Source of the DNA: Dipodascopsis uninucleata var. uninucleata
Lineage: Eukaryota > Ascomycota > Lipomycetes > Lipomycetales > Lipomycetaceae
Length of the DNA stretch: 64,000 bases
Direction of reading: 5' to 3'
Assembly (NCBI GenBank): GCA_030568195.1
Contig: JAJLTO010000003.1
Coordinates: 1,572,501 to 1,636,500 of the forward strand
The position numbers were made by a program, and so were the translations under genes. This document shows, piece after piece, positions 1 through 11,772 of the stretch (its first letter is position 1; the number at the start of each line of letters is the position of its first letter). The notes under the pieces are model-generated. The model saw only the letters and a list, made by a program, of their open reading frames with translations. It was not told the origin of the DNA and did no database searches.

Positions 1-34
1 AATTTCAGTGTAGACATGATGATACTTTTTGGAT

Positions 35-1694
35 TTAGACAACAGTTTTAATAGCTTTTGACAGTAGTCCGCGTGGTTTTGAGATTGACTTGCTGTCAAT
101 AATTGATAAGTAAAGGATTGAGTATGAGAATCCAAATATGATGGGTTCTAGTTTTTTATGAGAGTCGCTCAACTGTTTAGGAATAGTGGCGCGTAGAGCT
201 CGAGGAAATACTAGAAAGCAATTTTGAAAGTCAGAAATTGTCACGCTCTTATGATTTATACATCAGACATACCAAACAATGCAAGTTCGCCTCTTCGATT
301 CGCTTTCTCAATCAAAATACCTTGTGTTAAGAAAAGTCGAGGTTTATAGCAGTTAGTCAGAGTAATCGTTAAACAGCGCGAATAGTCACTCTAAGTCACT
401 TACTGAGGCCACTCAAAACTGAACCTATCAGTGGTCCGGTGGTGTCATCGAACGTTATCAGTTCTGCTTCGGGAAAAAAAAAAGGACCAAGACGCGACCT
501 GGTTAGACAGACTCCGTACCACGTCAAAGCTGTAAAGCTGGCTAGAAAGCATGATGATCTAATTGCTGCTCTTACAGATTTGATTATAGACCTGACGGAT
601 CTTCGCTTTATAACGAGTGCTAAATTAAGAGGAATGTAGATCTGGTAGACTTAGTAAATTGATAACGCTGCAGATAATTCCATTCAATTTAGCATATTTT
701 AACCTACCAGCATTGCCGACCGGAACGCACGTTCAAACCGTAAAAGCGCGTGTATTTCACAGTTCTCTGCAATGTTTTCGTGAATGACAATGCAAGGAAC
801 TTGTCTAACCTAATATATATTCGAGATGAGTAAGTCTGCTACAGCTATACAGCAAGACGATAGTTATACACGCTACACACCTTAGCCGGGTCTCCCATTG
901 TACGAGGCAGTCCATATTCTTCGCATCTCTCACTCAGAAGATCTGCATAACCAGTATCCTTACCGTAAATGAATTTCTTCGCTTTAACCAATCGGAGAGC
1001 CTCTAGTAACCTTGGATCCATATCAGCAAACTTAGTAATCCAAGTGTTATACGACTTTGGAAGACGATCGGGATAGTAGAACCAGCTGTACATTATGACT
1101 ACGGCAGATGCACTGAACATAACTGTATCTCTCAATATCATACTTGACGCTAGTGGTGCTATACTACTGTGATTCAAGATGTGATCTAAAGCTGATGAGG
1201 TTGCATACATAGTGCTATCGATAGTATCTTGTGTCCGATTTTGAGAGCACTTTTGTTGTCTTTGATGCCAGCGCAAAACCAACGCTCCAATCGCACTTAA
1301 AGAAAAATATAGCCATAATTTACGTATTTTGGGCAATACTCCAAACCTAGTACATATTAGACTGATAATCTCAGACGTTGCAACAGAGCAGCCGATAAGC
1401 ATAGCACTAAACCAAGGAAGCTGATCCCTTGACAGTTCCGATCGACAAATATGCTTAGCAATTTTGAATACATCCTTCACTTTTAAGTTCTTTTTGCGAG
1501 AATATTGTACACAAAGATTAAAAAATCTCGGTGCAACAAGAGCTATATAAGATAATAGAAACGATTTAGATGAACTGAATTAAGTTAGTTTTCCGTTTGT
1601 TCACTGATCATACTAGTACTTACGAAGATATTACACGTACTGCCAGCCGATCAATAAGCTGAAGTCGAGAAATTGTTCCGTTAAATCCTCCCAT
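35..1694 (-). CDS. TMEM135-like multi-pass membrane protein
   Basis: Six exons on the minus strand: 1624-1694, 881-1574, 708-809, 404-641, 273-320, 35-210. They sum to 1329 nt, in frame, 442 aa. The start is the ATG at 1694. The first intron (49 nt) has an ACTAAC branch site and a TTCAG acceptor. Seen: hydrophobic segments, a segment reading FYYPDRLPKSYNTWI then DMDPRLLEALR, WYGVCLTRSRLGP, and a C-terminal block ending FPRALRATIP...KAIKTVV. From memory of the family, this order matches the fungal TMEM135-like integral membrane proteins; animal TMEM135 is linked to mitochondria, peroxisomes and lipid droplets. Exact role in this organism is not known. The fourth intron ends in AAG instead of YAG. 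Family assignment is fairly firm because all exons fit; function is inference. Confidence 0.72.
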
Positions 1695-2061
1695 TATAAA
1701 GTATTCAAAAACATGAAAGCTAAGATGATAATATTTGACAATTATCTATCTATCTATCTATCAATCAATCTATCATCTTGGAAGTCATAAGTGGTAGATC
1801 TACAAGTGTCTTGATTTTCATCCGGCAGTCATGTTACACCTCACGTAGCATGTGATATCACGTGATTGTTGTTTAACTATAACTAAAAGAGGTGGATACA
1901 GCTTTTGACAGGAATTATACAAAAAATGTGCCGATGCCTCTGTTATAGTGATTACAAGATGCGTGATAATTATATATAACACTTTTAGACCTGAACAAAA
2001 TAATAATATAGCAAAATATATTAAATATGTAAACATACTTATATTCGAGACGGGAGACTGC
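1695..2061. other. Intergenic spacer with TATC repeat
   Basis: About 370 bases between the start of the TMEM135-like gene and the 3' end of SEC6, both on the minus strand. It must hold the promoter of the first and the terminator of the second. The only structure seen is a short tetranucleotide repeat near 1742-1776. No convincing ORF. Confidence 0.6.
1742..1776. repeat. (TATC)n microsatellite, imperfect
   Basis: Consecutive CTAT/TATC units interrupted by two AATC units, upstream of the TMEM135-like gene. Simple sequence repeat; no other meaning visible. Confidence 0.85.
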
Positions 2062-4771
2062 TCATGCATTTATTTTAGACATATATGTTTGGCGATCGCT
2101 TGTTTGACTAGAAAGAAGGTCCGAACATTGAGTTCTTATTGCTTCCACATAATCACGAACTGTTTTTGAATCAAGGTCATCCCTCGCTTTCAAAATATCT
2201 TCTATTAGCTTTAAAGGGGCATCTGGAAAACTTTTCTTAAGAACCTTGAATTCTTCAACCACTCCTATCTTGTCACTTGAAATCAAACCCATAAGAACTT
2301 CAATACCTCTAAATTGTATTTGAACATGGTCGTTGTCAGTGAATGATGAAAAGAAAGGATAAACCACTGAAACATCCGACTTGATTTGGTCAATAGCATT
2401 TGCTGTTAAATATGCGCCTTTATTTTTACTTAGAGCCGATAAATAGTTGACGAGAGTGGCATCTAATAAATCGTCTATGTAAATCTGAAACAAATCATAG
2501 TTTAAGTGTGCCTTAAGCTCTATGTTGTATTCTTCAAAAGTTCTAACGACTTCTTGCATTAATGGACTACTCCCTTCTGACATCAAAGTAGCGTCATTCC
2601 CTCCAGTGGACGGAACTAGATTATTCGTATTGTACCAAGATGACTTGAATAAACTAGCGAACGTTGATTGCACATCGACCATTACCATATCAATAATTTC
2701 TAAAATACAGATCTTCGCAGTAGCGATAAATCCATCCATTGTATCTTCAAGTTCTTGAACCATTTCTGACTGAATAGCTCGATGGTTATCGGAATGTATT
2801 AATATGTCCACATTAGTATTAACCTGTCGAGTAATTATTGCATCCGTGTAGTCAGCACCACGCACTTGATCGTTTGCAATAGCAATGCAATATTCCACAA
2901 GCCCTCCAGCTACGTTATCCGGAGATACATTGGATTGTTGTACTTCATCGTGCACAACTTTTGCCCATTTTCGCTGTCTCTCGATAAGCTGCCGTTTACA
3001 CTCTCGTATAACACCGGCTACAACTTTTATCTCATCAGAGTCAATAGCAACGTTTATTTGTTGATTGAGCATCTGAAACACAATAGGTGTACTAGAAAGA
3101 CCATATTTGGAATCAGGATCGACGTCTGGAGCTTTATCACGATCGATAAATTCTTGATATTCTGTCTTCGCTAACGTGGACATCCATTCATTAATCTTAC
3201 GACAAATCAAATTCATGTATTCTGAGAGCAATTCATCTTCCTGTCCATCTAGCAGTGGAGGAGCAAGTTGTGATTTTGGGATTTTTAGATCTTTAGTCAT
3301 TGTATCTTCGTACTTCTGCGACCATCGTACAACTTTTAGAAGCGTACCGGCATCCGTGTCCTTATTAATTAAAGATTTCACTAGTATGTACATCTCCTGA
3401 TGATACATTGCTACAAATCTGTCCACTATTTTCCATTGGCTCGGAACACAGGGCTGTAGACCTGTTTTTGCTAACAATATATCTCTAAACACCCAATAGA
3501 GGTTATCTAATAGTGTTTCGGGATCATCAGGAAATGTTGATATACAATTACGGAACACGTCACTAGCAGCAAGTCGTATACAATCCGTTATTTTTTCGTC
3601 ATAATTCCTTAAAGATCGAGTCACCAAAGAATTTTGTGATATTGAGGAAATTGTAAGAGAGGCTTCTCTGCTCTCAATCGATACAGTTCTAAAGTTTTTA
3701 GCCTTCTTATCGAGTTTCTCTTCCAGATCAATAATCTTTGCCCAGCGAACGACGAGACTAGTATTCCCTTCACGCAAAACTTCTAAGAGATTTTGACCGA
3801 TGTCAGATAAAATATCATCGAATTGCTTTATGTTTTCGTCCAGACGACTGAAATATTGCGATAGTGTTCGAACTGCGTCATTCCCGGCTCGACTGGCCTG
3901 ACTCATCGCGCTGTCTCTAAAGTCTCGTAATCTTGCAAGTTCAAAGTGAATTCGTAAAAGGTTAGGCATAGGTCCAAATATATCTAAATAGTACACGAAT
4001 TATAATTAGGGATTATGCTATAGATATTATAACAGCATATGCTGACTTACCTTTCCCATCTTGATCTATAAGAGCCTCGATTTTGTCCAGCATTTCAGGA
4101 AGCTCTTTCAGTCTCTGCATAACATCCTCTACTGCGACAAAGTTCCTTTTAATCTTAAAAACTCGGTTCGCTTGTGAAAACCCAGGTACTATAGTTTCCG
4201 CCTCTGCACAAAGACTATTTAACTACAGAAATTCATTTAAATTAGAGTCGGAGAACATTTACTAGATTAGTGCAGCAGCTTTAAGTAGACTTACCTGGTC
4301 TAATTCATCAGTTAATGCTTCCACAATTGATCTGCTATCCAATAAATTTTTCAGTCCATTCTATGATTCCACAAGTTAATATTTACCAAAATGATGTTGT
4401 AATAGTCATATCTTCGAATTATATTTACGTACCGTTGTTATATCCAGCTGTGTCTGAACAGTACTCTTGAGTTGCAGATCTATTGCAGCTTTCTCTCTGC
4501 TTAATCTCTCACGAACGGCTGGAATCTTGGACAGGTCCTATTATAAAATAGGAATAAGTAGTCAGCTGAATGCTAGCCACTTCATAAAAGATGAATAACA
4601 GCTCCACGAGTAATTCTAGTAACGCCCGTCAATGAAGTTAACTTACATCTGGATACCGTAGGATCTCCGAGAGACTGAACAAAAGTATTAGGCGGAACAG
4701 CACATATATTACACAGAATAACAACTTTCATATACTTGCCTGCTCACTGCGCCATTAAGTGAGTTGCTCAT
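2062..4771 (-). CDS. SEC6: Exocyst complex subunit SEC6
   Basis: Six exons: 4740-4771, 4647-4674, 4433-4537, 4295-4360, 4051-4222, 2062-3983; total 2325 nt, in frame, 774 aa, the usual size for fungal Sec6. Family hallmarks seen: LSEILRYPDDLSKIPAVRE near the N terminus, CAEAE, then PNLLRIHFELARLRDFRD and NTSLVVRWAKIIDLEEK, which match the conserved N-terminal coiled region of Sec6. Sec6 is one of eight exocyst subunits and tethers secretory vesicles to the plasma membrane before SNARE fusion. The first intron begins with GC (AG|GCAAGT), a GC-AG intron; all others are GT-AG. Head-to-head with the CENP-Q-like gene, with about 230 bases between start codons. Identification is strong. Confidence 0.93.
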
Positions 4772-5002
4772 GATACATTAGCAGATCATTCGACATGTAG
4801 TATCTGATTTGTACAATCTGCTGAGATCTCGGTATTTTAGGTGTGGAAAGGAGCTGAATCACGATATAGTGAGGGTTAGTGATACTTTCACTGTCACGCT
4901 ATTCTACCTGCGCAGCTCTTTGCACAAGATATCGACGAGAACTACAATCTAACGCTAAATACTATTATTGACCTTGGAAACAGAAATAAATTTTAGGAAA
5001 GC

Positions 5003-6391
5003 ATGGTAATATAAGTTCTTATGTATTTGGGAGAACATGTAAGAGCTAATTCATGTTTTAGCCGAAAGTCAAGGAATCAGTCAATTCTGTGAGTGTTAGG
5101 AACAATCGTAAGGCAGTGCGAAAACTGGATAAGTCCAAAAGATTATCCAAATCAAAGAGCAAAGAGTCTGGAAAGGACCACCAAAACCAGCGAAAGGACT
5201 CCAAGTTATTTAATTCAAAGGAAACGGTCCATAAGATCAGTTGCGATGTAATTCAAAGAGAATGGGGTACGCTTTCAGAGTCAGCCTGCGAAAATATCAT
5301 TGATCTTATGTATCTGGTCACCTTAGCAGTTTATAATTCCATACAGAGTGAGCAGCGAAAAAAACAGGCACAGGAAGTTATTACAGACGCGATAGAAAAG
5401 TATGGGGTACATCAAATAAGTGCTGCTGCAATCTAACTGTTTTTATTTGCTAACTATATATCATATCTAGAATTCGAAGGAGACTACGAAAACTACCTGT
5501 ACCACCTACCGCGAATGAGAAGAATTTTGACTATGAAGGTGTATTGGAAACAAATGTGAGAAGCAGTCTTGAAATTTAATGTACTGCTGCTGACTATGAA
5601 ATCTTAGGCTCAACTTGAACGCGATCTTGTTACAGATCTGGAATCGATATCACAATTAGAACAGGAAATAAAAAAGGAGCGGAAACTATACGACAAAGAT
5701 AAGGAATATTTTAAGGAACTGGAGCATAATGCAAGAGCTCAGGAAAATCTACGTAATTCTCAAAAAAAGAAGGTCAGTATGATATTCTATAATGCTTCGA
5801 AGACGCTATCCCGTTGCTCTCGCTTTTCAATGGAAATAGTAATTCTCTATGTGACATGTACTAATATTTGCCTTCTTTGAAGCTTAACAAGCTACTTAGA
5901 GACGTAACAAACCTACAAGAAAATTCTGGTGATGACTCAGAGACAATTGGATTTGTGGAATCACATTCTATGGTATGCTCACTATCAGCTTCTAAAAATA
6001 TGAATTTGGATTGTCTTGCTAATTGTAGATCTATAGATTGACTCTGACAGTTCACTAAATAGTCTAACTTCAAGACTTTCCCAACATTTATACTCTATAA
6101 GCTCAAATATCTCCAGTGTTGAGGAAATCGTCGCAGCATCTCGTCAAGTAGAGTCTGTCCTCTGCCATGTTCTTGAAACACGTAAACAAAGCAATGTATC
6201 AGGTAACTAAATAATCAAGGGTTTGGTACATGCCCTACATTACTGCATTAGGGCTGATAAATCTTTACCAGCCTCATGTGGCTAATACAGCATAATTTCC
6301 CTCTTTTTGATTACTTTGCCTCCATTTTTTTTTCTTAGTACAAATGGATAATTCTATAATTGAGATCACCGAGTCTGTGTATGGAGCGTAA
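5003..6391 (+). CDS. CENP-Q/Fta7-like inner kinetochore protein
   Basis: Seven proposed exons: 5003-5005, 5062-5399, 5471-5555, 5608-5772, 5883-5972, 6037-6202, 6339-6391; 900 nt, in frame, 299 aa. The first coding exon would be only the ATG, joined to PKVKESVN. The N terminus is Lys/Ser-rich. The middle reads W...L, then LRKLPVPP, FDYEGVLETNAQLERDL and a coiled coil ending LRNSQKKKLNKLLRD. This order (W-L start, PVPP, FDYE, coiled coil, LLR) is the pattern I know for the CENP-Q family (fission yeast Fta7, budding yeast Okp1), part of the inner kinetochore CCAN/COMA complex. Intron 4 ends in AAG. Uncertain parts: the ATG-only exon and the last exon; an alternative stop lies at 6208-6210. Family by pattern recognition only. 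Confidence 0.7.
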
Positions 6392-6512
6392 CAAATAAAG
6401 ATCACTCTGAATCAGTAGATAGTGTATAGCTTTTTTTAGAAATTCGATATAAGTCGGTGATTGGCTTCTGTCAGCTATTTCACTTGATGTCACACTGGCG
6501 GAGAAACGAGTA

Positions 6513-8519
6513 ATGGTGGAAACAAACACAGAGTCAGAACAAGAACCTGCGCCACCGGACAGATATACTGCGGAGACAGCTGCTGTCCGTCAGTCAAAAG
6601 CAGGAAGAGCAGGATCTTCCATGTCAGGATCTTCTAGTGTTGCAGGACAAGAATCTGGCAATAACGGCCAAATCATACCCATTTCACCTGGACTTAGAGA
6701 AAGGAATAATAGCGGAGCGAATCTGAGAGAGAGAGCTTCAAGTGGACAATTAAATCAAAAACGAAGGAAGGTTGATCACGGTAAGTGTTACAATAAACGC
6801 TACAAATCAGTATTATCAATATCACATGTAGACTCAGCGAGCTTGTTTTGAACTGGGGTTTAGATGTTTTGGTGTATATATTAGGACTTAATTGAGTTTG
6901 CGTGAAATCTATATAGGAGCCCAGGGGGATAAGCCCGGGAAGATGGAGAATACAATTCAAGTCTAGTATTGCAAAACTGTGCAGATTAGCTAACATATTT
7001 TATTGTTCTTAGCTTGTGTATATTGTAGAAGGTCTCATATGACTTGTGATTCTGGTAAGTTTAAGATTGAAAATTATCATCGCTTACATGCGCTCTAGAA
7101 TAATTGCTAACTGGACTGAATTTAGGTCGACCGTGTTCAAGGTGTGTGAAACGTAACATCGGTCATCTCTGCCACGACGAAAGCAAAGATTCGAAATCCG
7201 GCTCGGGAGCAAAGGCAGAAATAGGGGAGAGTAACTTGAAGTCAGAACAGACTAGTGAAGTATCTTCAAACTTGACTGATAGTGGAATTGTTTACGACAT
7301 GCCTACTCATGGCGAGTCTACTGGGCAACCAGCTGTTCTATCCGAAGCAAACGACGCAAACACATCAACAAACACATCAACAGATTACTGGTCTTCAATG
7401 GTTAATTCGTCGACTGGCCTTCTGAACCTGACTCCATATCAGCCTCCTCTTTTTATTTCAGAGCATGCAGGAAGCGAGTTTTCGTCCTTAAATGACTTTC
7501 TAACCATGCTTGAAGACACGCCGATGTCTCGCCCTATGGATGACTCTCCCGGATCGTTAGAGACTGCTACTGATCCTCTAATGCTCAGATCCAGCACAGA
7601 AATATCTAATGGCGACTCTATTGCTAGAGAGAGTCTGAATAGTAATACAGAGCAAGTAGTGGCGTTGGAATCTGTGCAGAGACACACTACTGGTGATGTT
7701 AGTGTTGGCGATGTTGTCAGTGATGATGGTGCGAACACTATTAATCACAGCGGTAACAATGGTGGTAAAAGTCATGACATAAATGAGAGCCATTTGTCTG
7801 CAGGGGCAAACGGTAATTTGACTTTGACTACTCCGACGAGACCGCCGTCAGTTCCTGAGACTGCAAGAGATAAGTTTTTCTTGACAGCTGCTGACCCCGC
7901 AGATGGTCCGCAGAGAACACCAGAAGAAAGATTAAAACAAGTTATTAATGCCAAGCTGGAAGCAGGACTTCTGGCCCCATTCAATTATGTTAAGGGCTAT
8001 GCTCGACTACAGCGATACATGGATCATCATATGTCGCCTGCATCGCGTCAGCGTATTTTGAAACCTCTTTCGATATTTAGACCAGCGTTTCGCGCGATTG
8101 CACAAACTCTTATAGATGTTGATTTAGTGCTCGTGGAAGAGGCATTTGAACGAATGCTTCTTGACTATGATCGCGTGTTTACTTCGATGGCGATACCGGC
8201 TTGTTTGTGGCGGCGAACAGGTGAGATATACAGGGGGAACAAAGAGTTTGCAGCATTGGTAGAAGTTTCTGTTGAAGAATTGAGAGACGGAAAGTTAGCT
8301 ATTTACGAGTTGCTGAGTGAGGATTCGGCAGTTAATTATTGGGAGAAATATGGTAACATTGCTTTTGACTCTGGTCAGAAGGCTGTTCTTACAAGTTGTA
8401 CTTTACGCTCAAGAGATGGTTCTAGCAAGCGTGCGTGCTGCTTCAGCTTCACTATTAGACGCGACCGATATAATATTCCTAGTTGTATTATAGGTAATTT
8501 CATTCCTATTCATCCTTAA
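6513..8519 (+). CDS. ERT1/acuK-type Zn2Cys6 transcription factor with PAS-like domain
   Basis: Three exons: 6513-6780, 7013-7054, 7126-8519; 1704 nt, in frame, 567 aa. A 42-nt middle exon carries half of the zinc cluster. The joined motif from about residue 91 is C-x2-C-x6-C-x5-C-x2-C-x8-C (ACVYCRRSHMTCDSG then RPCSRCVKRNIGHLC), preceded by basic KRRKVDH. The RPCxRCxKRxIGHLC form is typical of the ERT1/RDS2 and acuK/acuM group, which control gluconeogenic genes such as PEP carboxykinase and fructose-1,6-bisphosphatase. The middle is acidic and Ser/Thr-rich; the C terminus (about residues 420-565) has a PAS-like segment (YRGNKEFAALVEVSVEEL, later RDRYNIPSCIIGNFIPI) as in that group. Which paralogue it is cannot be told from the window. 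Confidence 0.86.
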
Positions 8520-9914
8520 ATACTTATTAACTTGTTGGAGTGTGATATTGAAGGCTTTATTGGTGACTACTGTATAATAACAGTACTTCTTTTTCGCATA
8601 TCACTTTGTCGTCTTCATTATATCTGCGTTATTGTGAGATACATATCTTCTGTATATTAGTTTTGGGGAGTTGATTTACTTTCTGGTTATATATTATATC
8701 TCTGTTATTTATACCGTATTTCGCTGTGTTCCACCTCAATATTCCTGCCTTATTCTCCTGCGCTATTGGCGTTTAATGTACTGTTGGGCGAGCACTATTA
8801 GTGTTAGCTTAGAACATAAAATACTGAAGTTGGACACGTTAGTTAAGGCAAGGATTAGTCAATCCGCGCTAGCCTGTTTTCCTTTTCCGAGAGGATGCTG
8901 CTAAATCTACGAATACTTAAATTTAGGATCTGCTAGTGGCAACAGCTTTGACATTCTCATAAGATACTTTTTACATTTACTCCATGGCAAAGAAAAAGCA
9001 ATAAAAACTCACGAGATCATGTAAATATCGCAGAGTATGGTAAATATAGATCGAGTTCTATTACTTAGATGCGGCTTCTTGCCTTTGACAATTAGCTGCC
9101 CTCTTAAAAAAGCTTATGCTTACATTGAGTTCTCACATACATACAAATTACCTCTATATTGCTGGTCCAAAATCATGTGTACCGTAAGATCTCAGGCTAG
9201 ATGTAGCTTTACTGTCGACCTTTAAATTGTATACGGCATAGCTTCTCGGTTTACCTTTTTTATATGTAATAAAGTGTAATTACAGCATGTATATTTGTGC
9301 GTTTAGAGATTTTACGACAAGGAAATTACCTGTAAAGGAATTTCTTCCTACTTTGGAGAATAGAGCACATGTGTAAATTTCCCTATAGTAGTTAGCGCTC
9401 TCGTCAACTTCTGTAAGGCGGCACAGTCAAACCTTGTTTCTTATGTCCCTCTCAAAAATTACTACTTCATACCCGTGATCTCCTTAGTTCAAGAAATTTC
9501 ATTTTGTGAAGTATGTTTCATTTAGAGTCGCAGTTACGGCTGAAGATAGGCATATATATATCTATAAAGACAGTTTTACAGCCTATTTACAGTCTTGACA
9601 AAGATACCATTGTTTGCGTACAATAGGGATTATATGGATTTTTGGGCGCCTCAAAATGAACCATAAAAGACCTAATTTCTAGCGACTGGACTCTATAAGG
9701 ATTATTTCAGAGCATCTAACTTGAAGGTACACAGTAGCCCGCGGACATCAAATTATAAATACTACAAGGTTGATTGATTCGATATATCCTACTCTTTGTA
9801 GAAATAGTGAGCTGCGTGTTGCCATATTCAAATCAAGTTTATTTGATATTTGTCGAGAGTCTGTGTCGATTAGTTTGCACAAAGTGCAATTGAAGTCTGT
9901 AGAGGCAGCGTATA
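8520..9914. other. Intergenic region, no supported gene
   Basis: About 1.4 kb between two plus-strand genes. It holds short AT-rich ORFs (for example 8671-8904 and 9037-9225) rich in Cys, Tyr, Leu and Ile with no recognisable motif and no splice partners. Likely 3' UTR of the zinc cluster gene and promoter of the GDSL gene. Confidence 0.5.
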
Positions 9915-11210
9915 ATGGAAAGAATACAGTACAATAATCTCAACAAGCGATATAATAAAGAAATCATGACAGCGCGCTCTTTGGAGAGGCCAAATCCCTA
10001 CAAGCTGCTAGTAGTCTTTGTGGTTGCTACAACATTTATAATAGTAACGCTGACCGCTCAATCTTCGATCTCTGACGATACCTACTTCAATCCTACACGG
10101 TCATCGAAGTCGACATTGGTTCATGCAAGCCTTCCAATTTTACCTCTGGAAAAAGAAGGCAGTTCATGGTTTGAAGCTCTCGGTGGTAAAGATACACGTA
10201 TTATTATATTCGGCGATTCTTGGTCTGATGATGCAACTAGAGTCACACCTGATGAGAGCGATTCTAAAGATACATATTACGATGAGGAGAAGTATAGCGG
10301 ACCGAGACGAGTTGGTCCGGGATTTGGTGGAAGATGGTCAAATGGAATAGTTTGGCCTGAATATCTGCGGGACGATCTCAAATGCGAAAATTATCTTAAT
10401 CTAGCGTATGGGGGAGCAAAAATCACAAACAACTTCGTCGAGTCACCTGTTCCTGATTTGGTAGATCAGTATCATTTATATTTAGGGATCGAGTTGCCGG
10501 TGTTACTCGAAAAATATCGATTAAATATAACACAATTGCAATTGTCTAGATTGGACAACGATGCATTTTACGATACACCAGATTACTTGAATACCGAGGA
10601 GAAGTTGCAAAAAAATAGAAAAACACTTTTTAGTTTCTGGTTCGGTATCAATGATTTGATCCAGTATATGAATATGATGCAGGATATGACAGCCAGAATC
10701 AGGGCCGTCGAGGAATCTATTGACGTAGTGTTCGAGATCACTAATCGACTTGCTACATTGCATCCGCAATCAAATTTTCTTTTTGTATCTACAGTTGACG
10801 TCACTCTGCTTCCTATCTGGTCACAAAGATTTCTTGAGACTGATTCCCACATGGTCAAGTACAAGGAAGCAGTGCAGCTAGTGAGAATCTGGCGCAAAGC
10901 GCTCAGTATTAAGTACTCTAATTGGAATGACACCAAAGCGTCAGCTGTGTTTTGGGATTTTGACAAGTGGTACAGACAACAAATATCAGGAATAACTATT
11001 AGCGATTTTAAGAATACTAAGAAGTCATGTTTCGATCGTGTAGAGAACAAGTTATGCGATAATCCATCTGATTACCTCTTTTGGGACTCAGTTCACTTGA
11101 CAACTGCTGCACACAGATTAATAACCGATCGCCTGCATTCAGTCAACCTTTTTCCCTCGTATACACAATGGATTGGTTCTAGCAAGGAACATAATGCTTC
11201 GAGACAGTAA
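9915..11210 (+). CDS. Membrane-anchored GDSL/SGNH hydrolase
   Basis: Single exon of 431 aa from the ATG at 9915. A hydrophobic stretch at about residues 31-49 (LLVVFVVATTFIIV) after a basic N terminus looks like a signal anchor, so the catalytic part should be lumenal or extracellular. SGNH blocks are visible: block I FGDSWSDD near residue 99 (nucleophile Ser), a Gly block around LNLAYGGAKITNN, block III FGINDL, and block V FWDSVHLTTAAH, giving the catalytic Asp and His. This resembles fungal GDSL lipase/acetylesterase proteins (CE16-like). Substrate cannot be called; esterase action on sugar acetyl groups or lipids is inference from the family. Several N-x-S/T sites fit secretory entry. Confidence 0.82.
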   Translation: MERIQYNNLNKRYNKEIMTARSLERPNPYKLLVVFVVATTFIIVTLTAQSSISDDTYFNPTRSSKSTLVHASLPILPLEKEGSSWFEALGGKDTRIIIFGDSWSDDATRVTPDESDSKDTYYDEEKYSGPRRVGPGFGGRWSNGIVWPEYLRDDLKCENYLNLAYGGAKITNNFVESPVPDLVDQYHLYLGIELPVLLEKYRLNITQLQLSRLDNDAFYDTPDYLNTEEKLQKNRKTLFSFWFGINDLIQYMNMMQDMTARIRAVEESIDVVFEITNRLATLHPQSNFLFVSTVDVTLLPIWSQRFLETDSHMVKYKEAVQLVRIWRKALSIKYSNWNDTKASAVFWDFDKWYRQQISGITISDFKNTKKSCFDRVENKLCDNPSDYLFWDSVHLTTAAHRLITDRLHSVNLFPSYTQWIGSSKEHNASRQ

Positions 11211-11772
11211 TGACTTATCGTCAATTCACTGCTTCGCTCGTCACCATCGTTAAATAAGCTTGGATCATCACTTCAGTTTCCACTATTTTCCAAAATCTGA
11301 CAGCTCCATTATGTTAGAATGTATTATTATTTACAGGTGTTATGAATATATAAATGTTTATTTTACTTAGTTTTAAAAAAGATTGCTCTTTTTCCAAGCA
11401 ATTGCTCCAAACTAACATACTGATTATATGAGCCTTCGTAAGAATTTGCATCATTTGATCAACAGTAAGCACTTCCATTATTTGTATAAGACAACAAATA
11501 CTTCATTTCTCTTTTTTGAATTTCTTATTTACAATATTAATATCACTTCCTTTCCTCTTTCATCGGTACACAAAAGGACATAAAAGTAATGTATGCTTGA
11601 AATTAGCCTTTTTAAGTCAAACATGTCGTTATTTCTCCTATCCTTCCTACCAGGTCATACTGTATATAGCAAAAAGAAAATTATACACACGCTTTTTTTT
11701 ATTATACATAATATTAATAATGAATTAAATGTAACCAAGTCAAATGAAAATCAAGACAACTGCATGAAAGTA
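11211..11772. other. Intergenic region between convergent genes
   Basis: About 560 AT-rich bases between the stops of the GDSL gene (+) and NAB2 (-). It should hold both 3' ends. Short hydrophobic ORFs at 11516-11778 have no motif. Nothing else seen. Confidence 0.5.

Noticed and set aside
5034-5061. Alternative 23-nt intron at the CENP-Q-like start (ATGTATTTGGGAGAACAT as exon 1)
   Set aside because: In frame, but 23 nt is too short for splicing; the 56-nt intron from the earlier ATG is more plausible.
8671-9225. Two short plus-strand ORFs after the zinc cluster gene
   Set aside because: Biased to Cys/Tyr/Leu/Ile as random AT-rich translation would be; no motif.
10583-11050. 155-aa antisense ORF inside the GDSL gene
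   Set aside because: Mirror of a conserved coding exon with intact catalytic blocks; composition is shadow-like.
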